Origin: Opitutaceae bacterium
Lineage (GTDB): Bacteria > Verrucomicrobiota > Verrucomicrobiia > Opitutales > Opitutaceae
DNA: 64,000 nucleotides
Direction: 5' to 3'
Assembly (NCBI GenBank): GCA_028284385.1
Contig: JANQRT010000050.1
Span: 124,001 to 188,000, forward strand
Shown here one piece after another: positions 17,800-25,745 of the stretch. Position 1 is the first letter of the stretch, and each line of letters starts with the position of its first letter. Under the pieces are notes generated by a model that did no database searches, was not told the origin of the DNA, and saw nothing but the letters and a program-made list of their open reading frames with translations. Position numbers and translations under genes: made by a program.

Positions 17800-18795
17800 A
17801 TGACTTACACGTTAGACGCCATAAGAGAAATCTATCATCTCCCGATAACAACTCTCATTTTCAAGGCTCAGCAGGTCCATCAGAAATTTCAGGATCCGTC
17901 TGGAGTGCAGCTTTGCACGCTCAAGTCTATCAAGACCGGGGCTTGCCCCGAGGACTGCAAGTACTGTCCGCAGTCCGCTCACCACAATACGGGGCTCGAG
18001 CAGGAGGCCCTTCTTGATACGGAGACGATACTGAAAGACGCGGTTCAAGCTCAGGCTGGAGGGGCGACACGATTCTGTATGGGGGCCGCTTGGCGCCGAG
18101 TGCCGCATGGAGAGCAGTTCGATTCTTTACTCAAAACGGTTTCGGCTGTCAGCGACTTGGGTCTTGAAGTGTGTTGCACGCTTGGATCCCTGGATCAGGA
18201 CCAGGCTGACTCTCTTAAGAAAGCCGGCTGCGATGTATACAACCATAATTTGGATACATCTCGCGAATATTATGATCAGATCATAACAACGCGATCATTC
18301 GATGAAAGGCTGGACAATCTAGCGAAAGTGAGATCCGCAGGGATGGAGGTATGCAGCGGGGGAATCATTGGAATGGGAGAATCGGTAGAGGATCGGTTGA
18401 AGATGATCCACGAGCTGGCCAATCTCGATCCCTATCCGGATTCCGTTCCGATCAACGCTTTGATTGCTTGCAAAGGAACGCCGCTTGAAGATCGAAAGTT
18501 TGTCGATAGTTTCGAATTTATCCGCATCATAGCAACTGCTCGGATAGCGATGCCGAAGGCGATGGTTAGGCTGTCTGCCGGTAGAACGGAGATGAACGAC
18601 GAGCTTCAAGCGCTTTGCTATCTGGCAGGAGCGAATAGCATTTTCCTGGGTGATAAGCTGTTAACCACTGAGAATCCTGATCGCGACAACGACTTTTCGC
18701 TTCTGGAAAAATTGGGTCTCAAATCTCTTGATCCAGACGACGCTCGCTCTATTCACGCTCGAGCGGAAGCCGAAGAGTCTGTATCCGCAATGTAG
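17800..18795 (+). CDS. bioB: Biotin synthase
   Basis: Radical SAM enzyme that inserts sulfur into dethiobiotin. The 4Fe-4S cluster motif CxxxCxxC is ACPEDCKYCPQS near residues 50-61. Typical segments follow: GATRFCMGAAWRRVP, EVCCTLGSL, YNHNLDTSREYY and GGIIGMGES. The Arg ligand region for the 2Fe-2S cluster is in MVRLSAGR. At 331 residues it has the usual length. The ATG at 17800 is preferred; a TTG lies 6 bp upstream. The gene sits 24 bp after bioA and 9 bp before bioD. Confidence 0.97.
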   Translation: MTYTLDAIREIYHLPITTLIFKAQQVHQKFQDPSGVQLCTLKSIKTGACPEDCKYCPQSAHHNTGLEQEALLDTETILKDAVQAQAGGATRFCMGAAWRRVPHGEQFDSLLKTVSAVSDLGLEVCCTLGSLDQDQADSLKKAGCDVYNHNLDTSREYYDQIITTRSFDERLDNLAKVRSAGMEVCSGGIIGMGESVEDRLKMIHELANLDPYPDSVPINALIACKGTPLEDRKFVDSFEFIRIIATARIAMPKAMVRLSAGRTEMNDELQALCYLAGANSIFLGDKLLTTENPDRDNDFSLLEKLGLKSLDPDDARSIHARAEAEESVSAM

Positions 18796-18804
18796 GCGAC
18801 TCTA

Positions 18805-19452
18805 ATGAAGTCCATTTTCGTTACGGGAAGCGATACGGGCGTTGGAAAGACGTGGGTCGTTTCCACTCTCGCTTCAATGTTCGCTGCTCAAAGTTTGCAC
18901 GTTCAAATCGTTAAGCCGGTGCAAACCGGAGCTAGTAGATCAGACAAAGAAGACGTTTCGATTATTCTGGATGGTTGTAACAACGAATTGGTTACAGGAT
19001 ATACTTTTTTTTCTTTCCTGGCTCCTGTGGCCCCGTTGTATGCCGCTCAACTTGAAGGCGAATCGTTGTCCTACGAGGCCTTGATGCATGAAACCCATGG
19101 CTTGCCGCCTTGCGATATTCGTATTTTCGAGGGAGCGGGTTCGGCTGCCGTTCCTATTGACGAAGATGGTCGGGATTGGAGCGATTTTGCGATGGGCGTT
19201 TCAGCAAACTCCACCGTTGCTGTTGTGGAAAACAGGATTGGAGCGATAGGGCAATCACGCTTCCTGATCACCTATTTAGAAAGGATGCCGCTTAAATTTG
19301 GTCTCTGGCTGAATGAAATCGAGCCGCAATCGGAAGTCGAACGCGAATCGACGCTTAAAGGAATCGATCAGTTGGGTCTGCCGATTTGGGCGACCCAGGC
19401 TCGAGGATCAAGGCAGGCTGTTCTGCTGAACCGTGATTGGCTGTCGTTATGA
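18805..19452 (+). CDS. bioD: Dethiobiotin synthetase
   Basis: Closes the ureido ring of dethiobiotin from diaminononanoate, CO2 and ATP. The P-loop TGSDTGVGKTWV at about residues 7-18 is the BioD hallmark. Further conserved parts are KPVQTGA and the switch-like FEGAGSAAVPI, where many BioD proteins read VEGAGG. The length of 215 residues is normal. The stop codon overlaps the bioF start (ATGA), so translation is probably coupled. Confidence 0.95.
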   Translation: MKSIFVTGSDTGVGKTWVVSTLASMFAAQSLHVQIVKPVQTGASRSDKEDVSIILDGCNNELVTGYTFFSFLAPVAPLYAAQLEGESLSYEALMHETHGLPPCDIRIFEGAGSAAVPIDEDGRDWSDFAMGVSANSTVAVVENRIGAIGQSRFLITYLERMPLKFGLWLNEIEPQSEVERESTLKGIDQLGLPIWATQARGSRQAVLLNRDWLSL

Positions 19453-20603
19453 TGCAGGAGGCGCTTTCCGATCGTATCAATGAGGTCTTGGAGGAGCGTT
19501 CTTCAAAGGGTTTGGAAAGAAGCATTCCCAATCCGCATTCGAGCGAAGACTATGTGAATTTGGCGGACAATGACTACCTGGGGCTTGCTCGTCATCCTCA
19601 AGTAATCGATGCCGCAGTCAATGCGTTCAAGATTTTCGGATCATCCGCATCCGCGTCGCCCTTGGTTTCCGGTTACAAATCAGCCCATCAATCTCTTTTA
19701 GACAAGGTGTTGAATTGGCATCGGTTTGACTATGGAATGATATGGAATTCCGGATACGCGGCAAATCAAGCCATACTTTCACAATTGGCAGGGGCAGGGG
19801 ATCTTATTCTTGCTGATCGACTGATCCATAACAGCATGATTTCCGGTTCGATGCGAAGTGGAGCTCGCCTTGTTCGTTATAGGCATTGCGATCTGGACCA
19901 TCTTGAAGCTTTGCTTGTCGCTAACGCGAAGAATGACCGTATTATTTTTGTGGTGACGGAATCGGTATTTAGCATGGATGGCGATTTTCCTGATCTGAAG
20001 AGACTGGCTGCTCTAAAATCCAAATTCGGCTTCTTTTGGATTGTCGACGAAGCGCATGCCCTTGGCTGGTATGGATCGAGCGGTTGCGGCTTAGCGGAGG
20101 AATTTGGCGTAGCTGCAGAGGTTGATATCCTTGTCGGTACATTGGGCAAAGCCCTTGGTTCGATGGGGGCCTACACTTTGTTTCACGATGATCGTTTAAA
20201 ACGATTTCTCGCAAACTTTGCTGGAGAATTCATCTATTCGACCTATTTAGCCCCGTCCAGCGCAGCAGCGGCTGAAGCAGCCATTTCTTGTATTCAAAAA
20301 GATGACTCCCTTCGATCTAAAGGTCGTGAGATTGCGCGTCGATTTCGGGGAGAACTGTCGACAATGGGTTTGGAGGTAACGGATATCGACTCGCCCATAG
20401 TATCTGTCATTTTCGGTGATGCGGCGAGGACGATGGAGATCGCGGAATCGCTCCGGCGCGACGGATTTCTTGTAGGAGGCATTCGTCCTCCTACGGTTCC
20501 TCAGGGATCGAGCAGGTTGCGGATATCGCTAAAGGCTAACCTGGACTCTGAGACGATAGATCGGTTCCTAGCTTCCTTAAAGAAAGCAATAGACTTGTCA
20601 TGA
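19449..20603 (+). CDS. bioF: 8-amino-7-oxononanoate synthase
   Basis: PLP-dependent decarboxylating condensation of pimeloyl-ACP (or pimeloyl-CoA) with L-alanine. The alpha-oxoamine synthase signature is visible: NDYLGLARHPQ, GSSASASPLVSGY, the cofactor Asp/His in WIVDEAHALGWYG and the Schiff-base Lys in VGTLGKALGSMGAY. The ATG at 19449 overlaps the bioD stop; an ATG at 19452 is equally possible. The 3' end overlaps the next gene by 4 bp. BioF competition with the later enzymes fixes the order of the biotin pathway here. Confidence 0.95.
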   Translation: MMQEALSDRINEVLEERSSKGLERSIPNPHSSEDYVNLADNDYLGLARHPQVIDAAVNAFKIFGSSASASPLVSGYKSAHQSLLDKVLNWHRFDYGMIWNSGYAANQAILSQLAGAGDLILADRLIHNSMISGSMRSGARLVRYRHCDLDHLEALLVANAKNDRIIFVVTESVFSMDGDFPDLKRLAALKSKFGFFWIVDEAHALGWYGSSGCGLAEEFGVAAEVDILVGTLGKALGSMGAYTLFHDDRLKRFLANFAGEFIYSTYLAPSSAAAAEAAISCIQKDDSLRSKGREIARRFRGELSTMGLEVTDIDSPIVSVIFGDAARTMEIAESLRRDGFLVGGIRPPTVPQGSSRLRISLKANLDSETIDRFLASLKKAIDLS

Positions 20604-21208
20604 AATCCGTTTGGATGAATGGCTGGGGCATTGGAGAAGCGTGGCTTCTTCAGGCCATCGCCAAGAGTATCGGAGAGGTTAATGCCATCTGCATTCAGCC
20701 TACCCCCAAATGGGAAGAATCTTTGAAGAGTAATATCGATTCGAATACAGTGCTTTTCGGTTATTCCTTAGGAGCTTTTCTGCTGCTTTCCAGAATGGAT
20801 TTAGCGAGGATTGCTAGACGTATTGTATTGCTCGCTCCCTTCTTTGATTTTAAATATGAAGCTGGTCTCGGTGGGGCGGTGCGATTGACGCAACTCAAAA
20901 AGCTTCTGAGGTGGCTTAGAGCTGACCCTTTGGAGGCTGTGACGGATTTCTACCATCGCGCAGGCCTTAATATCGATGCGCCTACTGAAGTTCCTATTCC
21001 TCAAGACGATCTTGTGTGGGGGATAGAATGTTTGATATCCGAATCGGTTCCTATTCCTACTCATGGGCAGTTGGAATGCTATATTGGGGAGCAGGACGTT
21101 TTACTGGATGCCGCTATTCTGAAAAAACTGTATCCGAAAATTAATGTTGTTCCTAAAGCTGGCCACGATCTGAGCGAGCTGCTTGCGGAATCGCATGTCG
21201 TTCTATGA
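20600..21208 (+). CDS. Alpha/beta hydrolase, probable pimeloyl-ACP methyl ester esterase
   Basis: Sits between bioF and bioC with 4-bp overlaps on both sides, exactly where bioH- or bioG-type esterases occur. It would free pimeloyl-ACP from its methyl ester once BioC-initiated chain growth is complete. A full catalytic triad can be read: S56 in GYSLG, D166 in GEQDVLLD and H189 in KAGHDLSEL. MNGWGIGEAW at the N terminus resembles the oxyanion-hole start of BioH. At 202 residues it is smaller than BioH (about 255) and close to BioG in size, but the nucleophile motif and cap region match neither BioH, BioG, BioK nor BioV closely enough to name it. Confidence 0.8.
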   Translation: MKSVWMNGWGIGEAWLLQAIAKSIGEVNAICIQPTPKWEESLKSNIDSNTVLFGYSLGAFLLLSRMDLARIARRIVLLAPFFDFKYEAGLGGAVRLTQLKKLLRWLRADPLEAVTDFYHRAGLNIDAPTEVPIPQDDLVWGIECLISESVPIPTHGQLECYIGEQDVLLDAAILKKLYPKINVVPKAGHDLSELLAESHVVL

Positions 21209-21912
21209 GATTCGACCAGAAAGCTGCTGTTTACTCAAGTAGCGCCACCGTGCAGGAATTGGCCGCGGACTGGTGCGCGGACTTGCTAGGCGTGGACTAT
21301 TCGACTCGCTTCGGTCTCGAGCTAGGAGCTGGGACAGGATTTCTGACTAGGCATCTTGCAAAAAGAAATTTCTCAAGACTTCTTGCAACGGATGTATCAG
21401 AAAATATGTTACGAATCGGGCGGAATTCGATCCCTGATGTGGAATGGCAGTGGATGGATGCGTGGCAACCAGAAGGTATCGGATTAGATGGGCTGTATTC
21501 ATCTAGCCTCCTACAGTGGGCGGCAGATCCAGCTGCGGTTTTGAAAAAATGGAGAGAGGTTTTGAAAGATAGTGGAGAGCTTCTGATTTCATTGTTTCTT
21601 GAAGGTTCCCTCCAAGAGTTTACCGGTATAGATGGCCAATTTACGGCCATTGAATGGATGTCCGAGCGAACCTTTCGAACCCATTTGGTCGATTCCGGAT
21701 TTTCCATTCGACGTTGCGATACGAGAGAGGAGACCTTTTTCTTCAAATCCGCCAAGCACGCCTTGCGGTCGCTTCATGATACGGGGGCAGTGGAGGAAAA
21801 CCGCATGTCCGTTTCTGAACTTGGCCGTTTTTTAGAGGACTGTGATCGAAAATATGGTAACCAGTTTCCTGTTACTTGGAGGATTTGCAGAGCGTTGTGC
21901 ATAGCCGTTTAG
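21205..21912 (+). CDS. bioC: Malonyl-ACP O-methyltransferase
   Basis: Methylates malonyl-ACP with S-adenosylmethionine so that the fatty acid synthase can extend it to pimeloyl-ACP methyl ester. The Rossmann SAM motif is LELGAGTGFLTRHL at about residues 38-51, the acidic loop is LLATDVSENML and the substrate-side strand is DGLYSSSLLQWAADP, all BioC-like. The 235-residue length is slightly below average. It ends the operon and meets aat tail to tail with a 4-bp overlap. Its presence with the upstream esterase shows that the cell uses the BioC-BioH type route to pimelate, with no bioI, bioW or bioZ in the operon. Confidence 0.92.
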   Translation: MRFDQKAAVYSSSATVQELAADWCADLLGVDYSTRFGLELGAGTGFLTRHLAKRNFSRLLATDVSENMLRIGRNSIPDVEWQWMDAWQPEGIGLDGLYSSSLLQWAADPAAVLKKWREVLKDSGELLISLFLEGSLQEFTGIDGQFTAIEWMSERTFRTHLVDSGFSIRRCDTREETFFFKSAKHALRSLHDTGAVEENRMSVSELGRFLEDCDRKYGNQFPVTWRICRALCIAV

Positions 21913-22601
21913 GCTTTCAGGTGCTGGTTCCAGTTTCCCACAAGGCTTTCCTTGGCAATTGTCTTGGCGAGCATCTCCAAAAATTGACTACGAGGAATTT
22001 CCGTTGCTCCTAGTCTAGCCAGGTGATCCGAAGGTGTTTGAGCGTCGATAAAGTCGAATTGCCGTTTCTTGCAGAAGGAGACCAAGTGAGCGAAAGCGAC
22101 TTTCGAAGCATCTCTCTCTTTATAAAACATTGATTCGCCAAAGAATCCGCCTCCTAGGGAGACGCCATACAAGCCCCCCACTAACTCGCCTTCTCTGTAG
22201 GCCTCAAATGAATGAGCAATGCCATCCGCATGTAGGTCCTCGTAGGCTTTTATCATGGCGCGAGTTATCCACGTTCCGTCTTGACCTTTGCGAGGGCTTT
22301 CAGAGCAAGCCTGTATCACATTAGTGAATGCGGAATCGACCTTAATTTCAAATCTGTCGGAATTGACTACTCTTTCCAAGCTTTTGGAAATCTTAAACCG
22401 ATCCAGCAAAAGAACCATTCGAGGATCGGGGGAAAACCAGAGAATAGGCTGACCTTCCGAATACCATGGAAAAATCCCCGTGGAGTACGCGGATACCAGC
22501 CTTTCCCGACATAGATCCCCTCCTATGGCTATGAGACCATTGCCTTCCGCAAGTCGAGGATCTGGAAAAGTGGGATTTTCCTGGAGTCGAAAAACAGGCA
22601 T
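21909..22601 (-). CDS. aat: Leucyl/phenylalanyl-tRNA-protein transferase
   Basis: Adds Leu or Phe to the N terminus of proteins starting with Lys or Arg, marking them for ClpAP degradation by the N-end rule. The features are typical: FPDPRLAEGNGLIAIGGDL, FPWYSEGQPILWFSPDPR, AYEDLHADGIAHSFE and GGLYGVSLGGGFFGESMF. At 230 residues it matches the family. No clpA or clpS is next to it. It stands alone on the minus strand between bioC and msrB. Confidence 0.96.
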   Translation of the reverse strand: MPVFRLQENPTFPDPRLAEGNGLIAIGGDLCRERLVSAYSTGIFPWYSEGQPILWFSPDPRMVLLLDRFKISKSLERVVNSDRFEIKVDSAFTNVIQACSESPRKGQDGTWITRAMIKAYEDLHADGIAHSFEAYREGELVGGLYGVSLGGGFFGESMFYKERDASKVAFAHLVSFCKKRQFDFIDAQTPSDHLARLGATEIPRSQFLEMLAKTIAKESLVGNWNQHLKA

Positions 22602-22682
22602 CTAGCGATAAGCTAACCCTTTTCTTTCCTGAGACAAAACGCTCTTCGCATTTAATTCGAGCTACTGACAGGGCGATCTTTC

Positions 22683-23168
22683 TTATTTTTGCATATCTCG
22701 CTCGAATTCTAGCGAGGCGGAATTAATGCAATAACGCAGGCCTGTTGGCTTGGGGCCATCTTCGAACAAGTGTCCTAGATGCCCTCCGCATTGCTGGCAA
22801 TGCACTTCAGTCCGTATCATCCCATAACTCGTGTCCTGGGTCGATCCAATATTCTCCGGCTCTTGCGTATCGAAAAAACTGGGCCAACCTGTTCCCGAAT
22901 CGAATTTTTCCTCGCTGGAAAAAAGTGGCACTCCACATCCTGCGCAATGGTATTTTCCAGCTTCCTTTTCGTCCCAGTAGGCGTTGCGAAAAGGTGGTTC
23001 CGTTCCGTGATTTCTTAAGACCCGAAATTGCTCTTCGGAAAGAGTTTTCTTCCATTCCTCTTCCGTTCGCTTCACAGAAACATCGGATTTCATTTCGGCG
23101 TTGGACGGAAGCGAGCAACCGCTTGGCGTCTCCTCGCTCCTGGGAGGCTTTTGATCGTCTTCTGTCAT
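22683..23168 (-). CDS. msrB: Peptide methionine-R-sulfoxide reductase
   Basis: Reduces methionine-R-sulfoxide in proteins. The MsrB domain starts at about residue 35 ([22 protein letters not shown]). Zinc-binding pairs are CAGC and [14 protein letters not shown] is the substrate region, and the catalytic Cys is in [11 protein letters not shown]. The N-terminal 35 residues are polar and contain no convincing signal peptide when the ATG at 23168 is used. A GTG at 23195 would add nine residues. A terminator-like hairpin lies in the leader upstream (23226-23255). Confidence 0.93.
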   Translation of the reverse strand: MTEDDQKPPRSEETPSGCSLPSNAEMKSDVSVKRTEEEWKKTLSEEQFRVLRNHGTEPPFRNAYWDEKEAGKYHCAGCGVPLFSSEEKFDSGTGWPSFFDTQEPENIGSTQDTSYGMIRTEVHCQQCGGHLGHLFEDGPKPTGLRYCINSASLEFERDMQK

Positions 23169-23215
23169 GTGAAAATAAGATCCTATGAATGCCACTTGCG
23201 CAACCCATCAAATCT

Positions 23216-23255
23216 TAAAAAGAATCAGCCCGCCCGATGCATAGCGGGCAGGCTG
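23216..23255 (-). terminator. Terminator-like hairpin upstream of msrB (minus strand)
   Basis: Read on the minus strand, an 11-bp stem with one mismatch (CAGCCTGCCCG pairing with CGGGCGGGCTG, loop CTATGCAT) is followed by ATTCTTTTT. This is a good intrinsic terminator, placed between an apparently gene-free upstream region and the msrB start. It may end a small transcript or act as an attenuator. Confidence 0.6.
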
Positions 23256-23725
23256 TTCTTGCTTATCGTTCCTCTTTTTCTCTCCAACTGTCTTAAGTCC
23301 CGGTTCCTCTCCTCACCAGTCCTTAACCAAAGTGTACACTTGTTTAACTAAGCGACGATTCTTGTATCCAAAATCTAGTACTAAAAATCACAGAAAAGCG
23401 ATTTGCCAGGTTTCCCAATCCTAGCGTTTCCCCTGTCTTTTTAGTCTGCTTTCGTTTCATTTGCTTTCCCATCCTATGTGGCCGCTTTTCTGTTTACCTT
23501 ATGATTCGCTAGATTGGGTTAAACGGATTCAAAAATAATTTAGAATAGTAATTTAGTCGCCAATACAGATGGAAATTTGTCTCTCGTTCTCGAGTATGGG
23601 GATCTGCTCGCAAGGGAGCATTGCCTGGAGCAAATGGGTGAAATGCGTCGCCTCAGCTGGCGGGCAAATTTAATTGACAATCCAATTTGCCGATATTTTT
23701 AAGACGCCTTTTAACTGTTTGTCTC
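23256..23725. other. Gene-poor 470-bp intergenic region
   Basis: No recognised gene. On the minus strand a basic micro-ORF of about 42 codons can be read from 23472 (MGKQMKRKQTKKTG...) to a TAA near 23345, and it would be followed by the terminator at 23226-23255. The strand is purine-rich, which could also fit a small RNA. I see no conserved RNA family (6S, tmRNA, RNase P) motif. The nature of this stretch is open. Confidence 0.4.
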
Positions 23726-23908
23726 ATGGCAGAGGAAACCAAAAGCTCACCTAGTAAAACCGAATCGAAATCTACCGAGAAATCGACGTCCTCGGATAGC
23801 GCTAGCAGCAGCTCCTCGACCTCCCAAAATGGAAAAGGAGACGCCCCTAGAAATTGCTTTAGCGAAAAGTATCGTAGCAACTTCGATACGATCGACTGGA
23901 GCAAGTAA
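23726..23908 (+). CDS. Small Ser/Thr/Lys-rich protein of unknown function
   Basis: 60-residue protein with two parts. Residues 1-40 are a low-complexity Ser/Lys/Glu segment, likely disordered. The last 20 residues (RNCFSEKYRSNFDTIDWSK) have the look of a conserved aromatic/acidic tail, as in short proteins with a folded or binding C-terminal motif. The ATG at 23726 (MAEETKSS) is preferred to the TTG at 23687. It faces the SMUG1 gene tail to tail with 30 bp between. No function is recognised. Confidence 0.55.
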   Translation: MAEETKSSPSKTESKSTEKSTSSDSASSSSSTSQNGKGDAPRNCFSEKYRSNFDTIDWSK

Positions 23909-23938
23909 GGGATTTCGATTCTATTGGCAGAGCGGGGC

Positions 23939-24664
23939 TTAGCTCTTCCAGATTTCCTGCGCTAGCAGCTGTTTGAGAGCCGCTTGGCTCCATCCTCTAT
24001 TTGCAGCGGGACTGGCTGGGGATGGATGAAGCACCTTGCCGCGCTTTATTTCCAAGTCTTCGAGGGCATCCTTCGCTCTGGCTTGAGCGAAGCCGCCTAT
24101 GCCCACTATCCACTCGGGATCAAGCAGCTCAACGCATTCTCTAAGATGCTGGTTGCAAAGGGAAAACAGAGGCTTGTTTTCAGAGGCGGGCAATTTGTCG
24201 GGCGTTCTGTTTCGAGAGCTTTCCTCCATGAAAACAAGCGGGCAGTAGTTGAGCACGAAATGCTCTTCGAAAAACTCTTCAGCCGATTCGAACTGTTCGG
24301 CAAAGAGTCCCCATAACCGTCTTCCCGACACTTCAGACTTCTGGCATTGGAAACCTTGAATAGGGCGCTTTGGATGTTCTCTTTGAGGTATGTCGACAGT
24401 TTCCTCAATGCCCATCCAGTCTTTTACTGCAGCGATTTCTCCAAAAGGAACCCCTGTTTGCGACATGCCCCACGGTCCTGGATTCATCCCCATAAATACG
24501 ACGCGTTTCGAAGAATTTCCAAACCGTTTCAAATACCTCTCGTGTGGCTTCCAAGCGTATTCGAGAGGATTGTAAATGTACTGAACGGGCTCGCCGAATT
24601 TCAGTTTGCCGACTTCTTCTGAAAGTCCTTTAGCTGCCTTAATCAATCCATCGCTAATGGTCAT
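23939..24664 (-). CDS. Single-strand-selective uracil-DNA glycosylase (SMUG1 family)
   Basis: Removes uracil and oxidised pyrimidines from DNA to start base-excision repair. The family-1 SMUG motif GMNPGPWGMSQTGVPFG is at about residues 58-74 and the second motif HPSPASPAANRGW is near 213-225. Both match vertebrate and bacterial SMUG1 rather than UNG or MUG. The protein is 241 residues. SMUG1 is uncommon in bacteria but has been reported in a few, including Verrucomicrobiota of the Opitutaceae. The gene is monocistronic on the minus strand. Confidence 0.92.
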   Translation of the reverse strand: MTISDGLIKAAKGLSEEVGKLKFGEPVQYIYNPLEYAWKPHERYLKRFGNSSKRVVFMGMNPGPWGMSQTGVPFGEIAAVKDWMGIEETVDIPQREHPKRPIQGFQCQKSEVSGRRLWGLFAEQFESAEEFFEEHFVLNYCPLVFMEESSRNRTPDKLPASENKPLFSLCNQHLRECVELLDPEWIVGIGGFAQARAKDALEDLEIKRGKVLHPSPASPAANRGWSQAALKQLLAQEIWKS

Positions 24665-24841
24665 GGAAATATTCCCTGCAAGCCTTGGAACCCCGTCAAT
24701 CTTAATAAGGAATCTATCCGTTTGGAGTATTGATTCGCGGAGCAGGAAATGCGTTTCGAAGAAATTTTCGCTTTGCTTGTAACCAGAGCCTATCTCTCCG
24801 TGTTTAAGGAGGTATAGATAATTTTATTCTGGGAGGGAAAC

Positions 24842-24931
24842 ATGTTAGAACTAATCATTTATACAATCACGGTTGTGGCCTTGGCGTGCATGGGAGCTAT
24901 CGATGCTTCGCTAGCGCATTCAAAGCTATAA
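24842..24931 (+). CDS. 29-residue small membrane protein
   Basis: Short ORF, ATG to TAA, 30 codons, coding for a hydrophobic helix (MLELIIYTITVVALACMG...) with a short polar C-terminal end (AHSKL). A strong GGGAGGG ribosome binding site ends 5 bases before the ATG, and a good intrinsic terminator starts 19 bp after the stop. This three-part arrangement (SD, ORF, terminator) argues that it is expressed. It would be a single-pass membrane microprotein; its partner is unknown. Confidence 0.6.
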   Translation: MLELIIYTITVVALACMGAIDASLAHSKL

Positions 24932-24949
24932 CCAGGTAGGATCTCAACT

Positions 24950-24992
24950 GGGAGTCTTTCAGGTTTATCTGGAAGGCTCCCTTTATTTATTA
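24950..24992 (+). terminator. Intrinsic terminator after the 29-residue ORF
   Basis: A 13-bp stem (GGGAGTCTTTCAG with CTGGAAGGCTCCC, two G-U pairs) closes a 6-nt loop and is followed by TTTATTTATT. The stem may also serve the converging glycosyltransferase gene, whose stop codon is at 24983. Confidence 0.8.
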
Positions 24993-25663
24993 TCTGGATA
25001 CAGCCTTTTTAGGGCGAATGGGGAAGCGCCACATAGGAAGGCGGAAACGATAAATGTATTCAGAAGTTGCTGTCTTATTATACCGCCGCGCTCAAACCTT
25101 CTTGCTGAAGTGGTGACAGAAAGAGGCGACTTTTCGAAAGCGCCGTATACTCTCAGTCTTCTTTGCATTTCCACGTCTTCCAGAAAGGGGTAGTTCTTAA
25201 ACCCTCCAAGGAATTCAAAGGTCTTTTTCCTGAGAAACAATCCCTGGTCCCCATAAGTGAAGAGCGGAGAGTTGATTTGAGAGCATGCGGCGAAGAAAGC
25301 CAACAGCCTATTCCGACTGTCGAATTTCAGCCGGAATGACCCTGCGATGACTTGCGGTCTACTTAGAACCTGCTTGATCGATGAAGATGCTCCATCCGGT
25401 AGTGATGTATCTGCGTGCAGAAAGCATAGGAAATTTCCTTTGGCGAACGATGCTCCCAGGTTCATTTGGACTCCGCGACCCGGTTCGCTTGGAATTATTC
25501 TGCAAAAATCGAAAGCTCGCGCGATTGAAAGCGTCTGATCGATGCTGCCTCCATCGCACACGATAGCCTCTTTTGAACCTTTCTGTTTAGCGATGCTCTC
25601 CAGCGCCTTCCCAATATGTTTTGCCTCGTTTAACGACGGCAAAATGTAAGAGATGAGCGGCAT
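24983..25663 (-). CDS. Family 2 glycosyltransferase (TIGR04283-like)
   Basis: GT-A fold transferase of 226 residues. The N-terminal nucleotide-binding strand is ISYILPSLNEAKHI, followed by the Asp of VCDGGSIDQT. The stretch GRGVQMNLGASFAKGNFLCFLHADT closely matches the small family-2 transferases often linked to rSAM/selenodomain genes and arsenosugar synthesis. YGDQGLFLRKKTFEFLGGF and FLEDVEMQRRL complete the acceptor side. None of those partners is nearby, so the sugar and acceptor are not predicted. A hydrophobic C-terminal segment may bring it to the membrane. Confidence 0.85.
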   Translation of the reverse strand: MPLISYILPSLNEAKHIGKALESIAKQKGSKEAIVCDGGSIDQTLSIARAFDFCRIIPSEPGRGVQMNLGASFAKGNFLCFLHADTSLPDGASSSIKQVLSRPQVIAGSFRLKFDSRNRLLAFFAACSQINSPLFTYGDQGLFLRKKTFEFLGGFKNYPFLEDVEMQRRLRVYGAFEKSPLSVTTSARRFERGGIIRQQLLNTFIVSAFLCGASPFALKRLYPDNK

Positions 25664-25745
25664 AAGGCTGCCGCGTATCGATGTCTTAAACGCCTACGCT
25701 GTCAAGATTGCCTCGGAAGCATCGCCTCTAGAGAAAATGAATGGG

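Noticed and set aside
22745..23188. 147-codon plus-strand ORF over msrB
   Set aside because: Opposite strand to a gene with all MsrB motifs; Arg/Pro/Ser-rich shadow.
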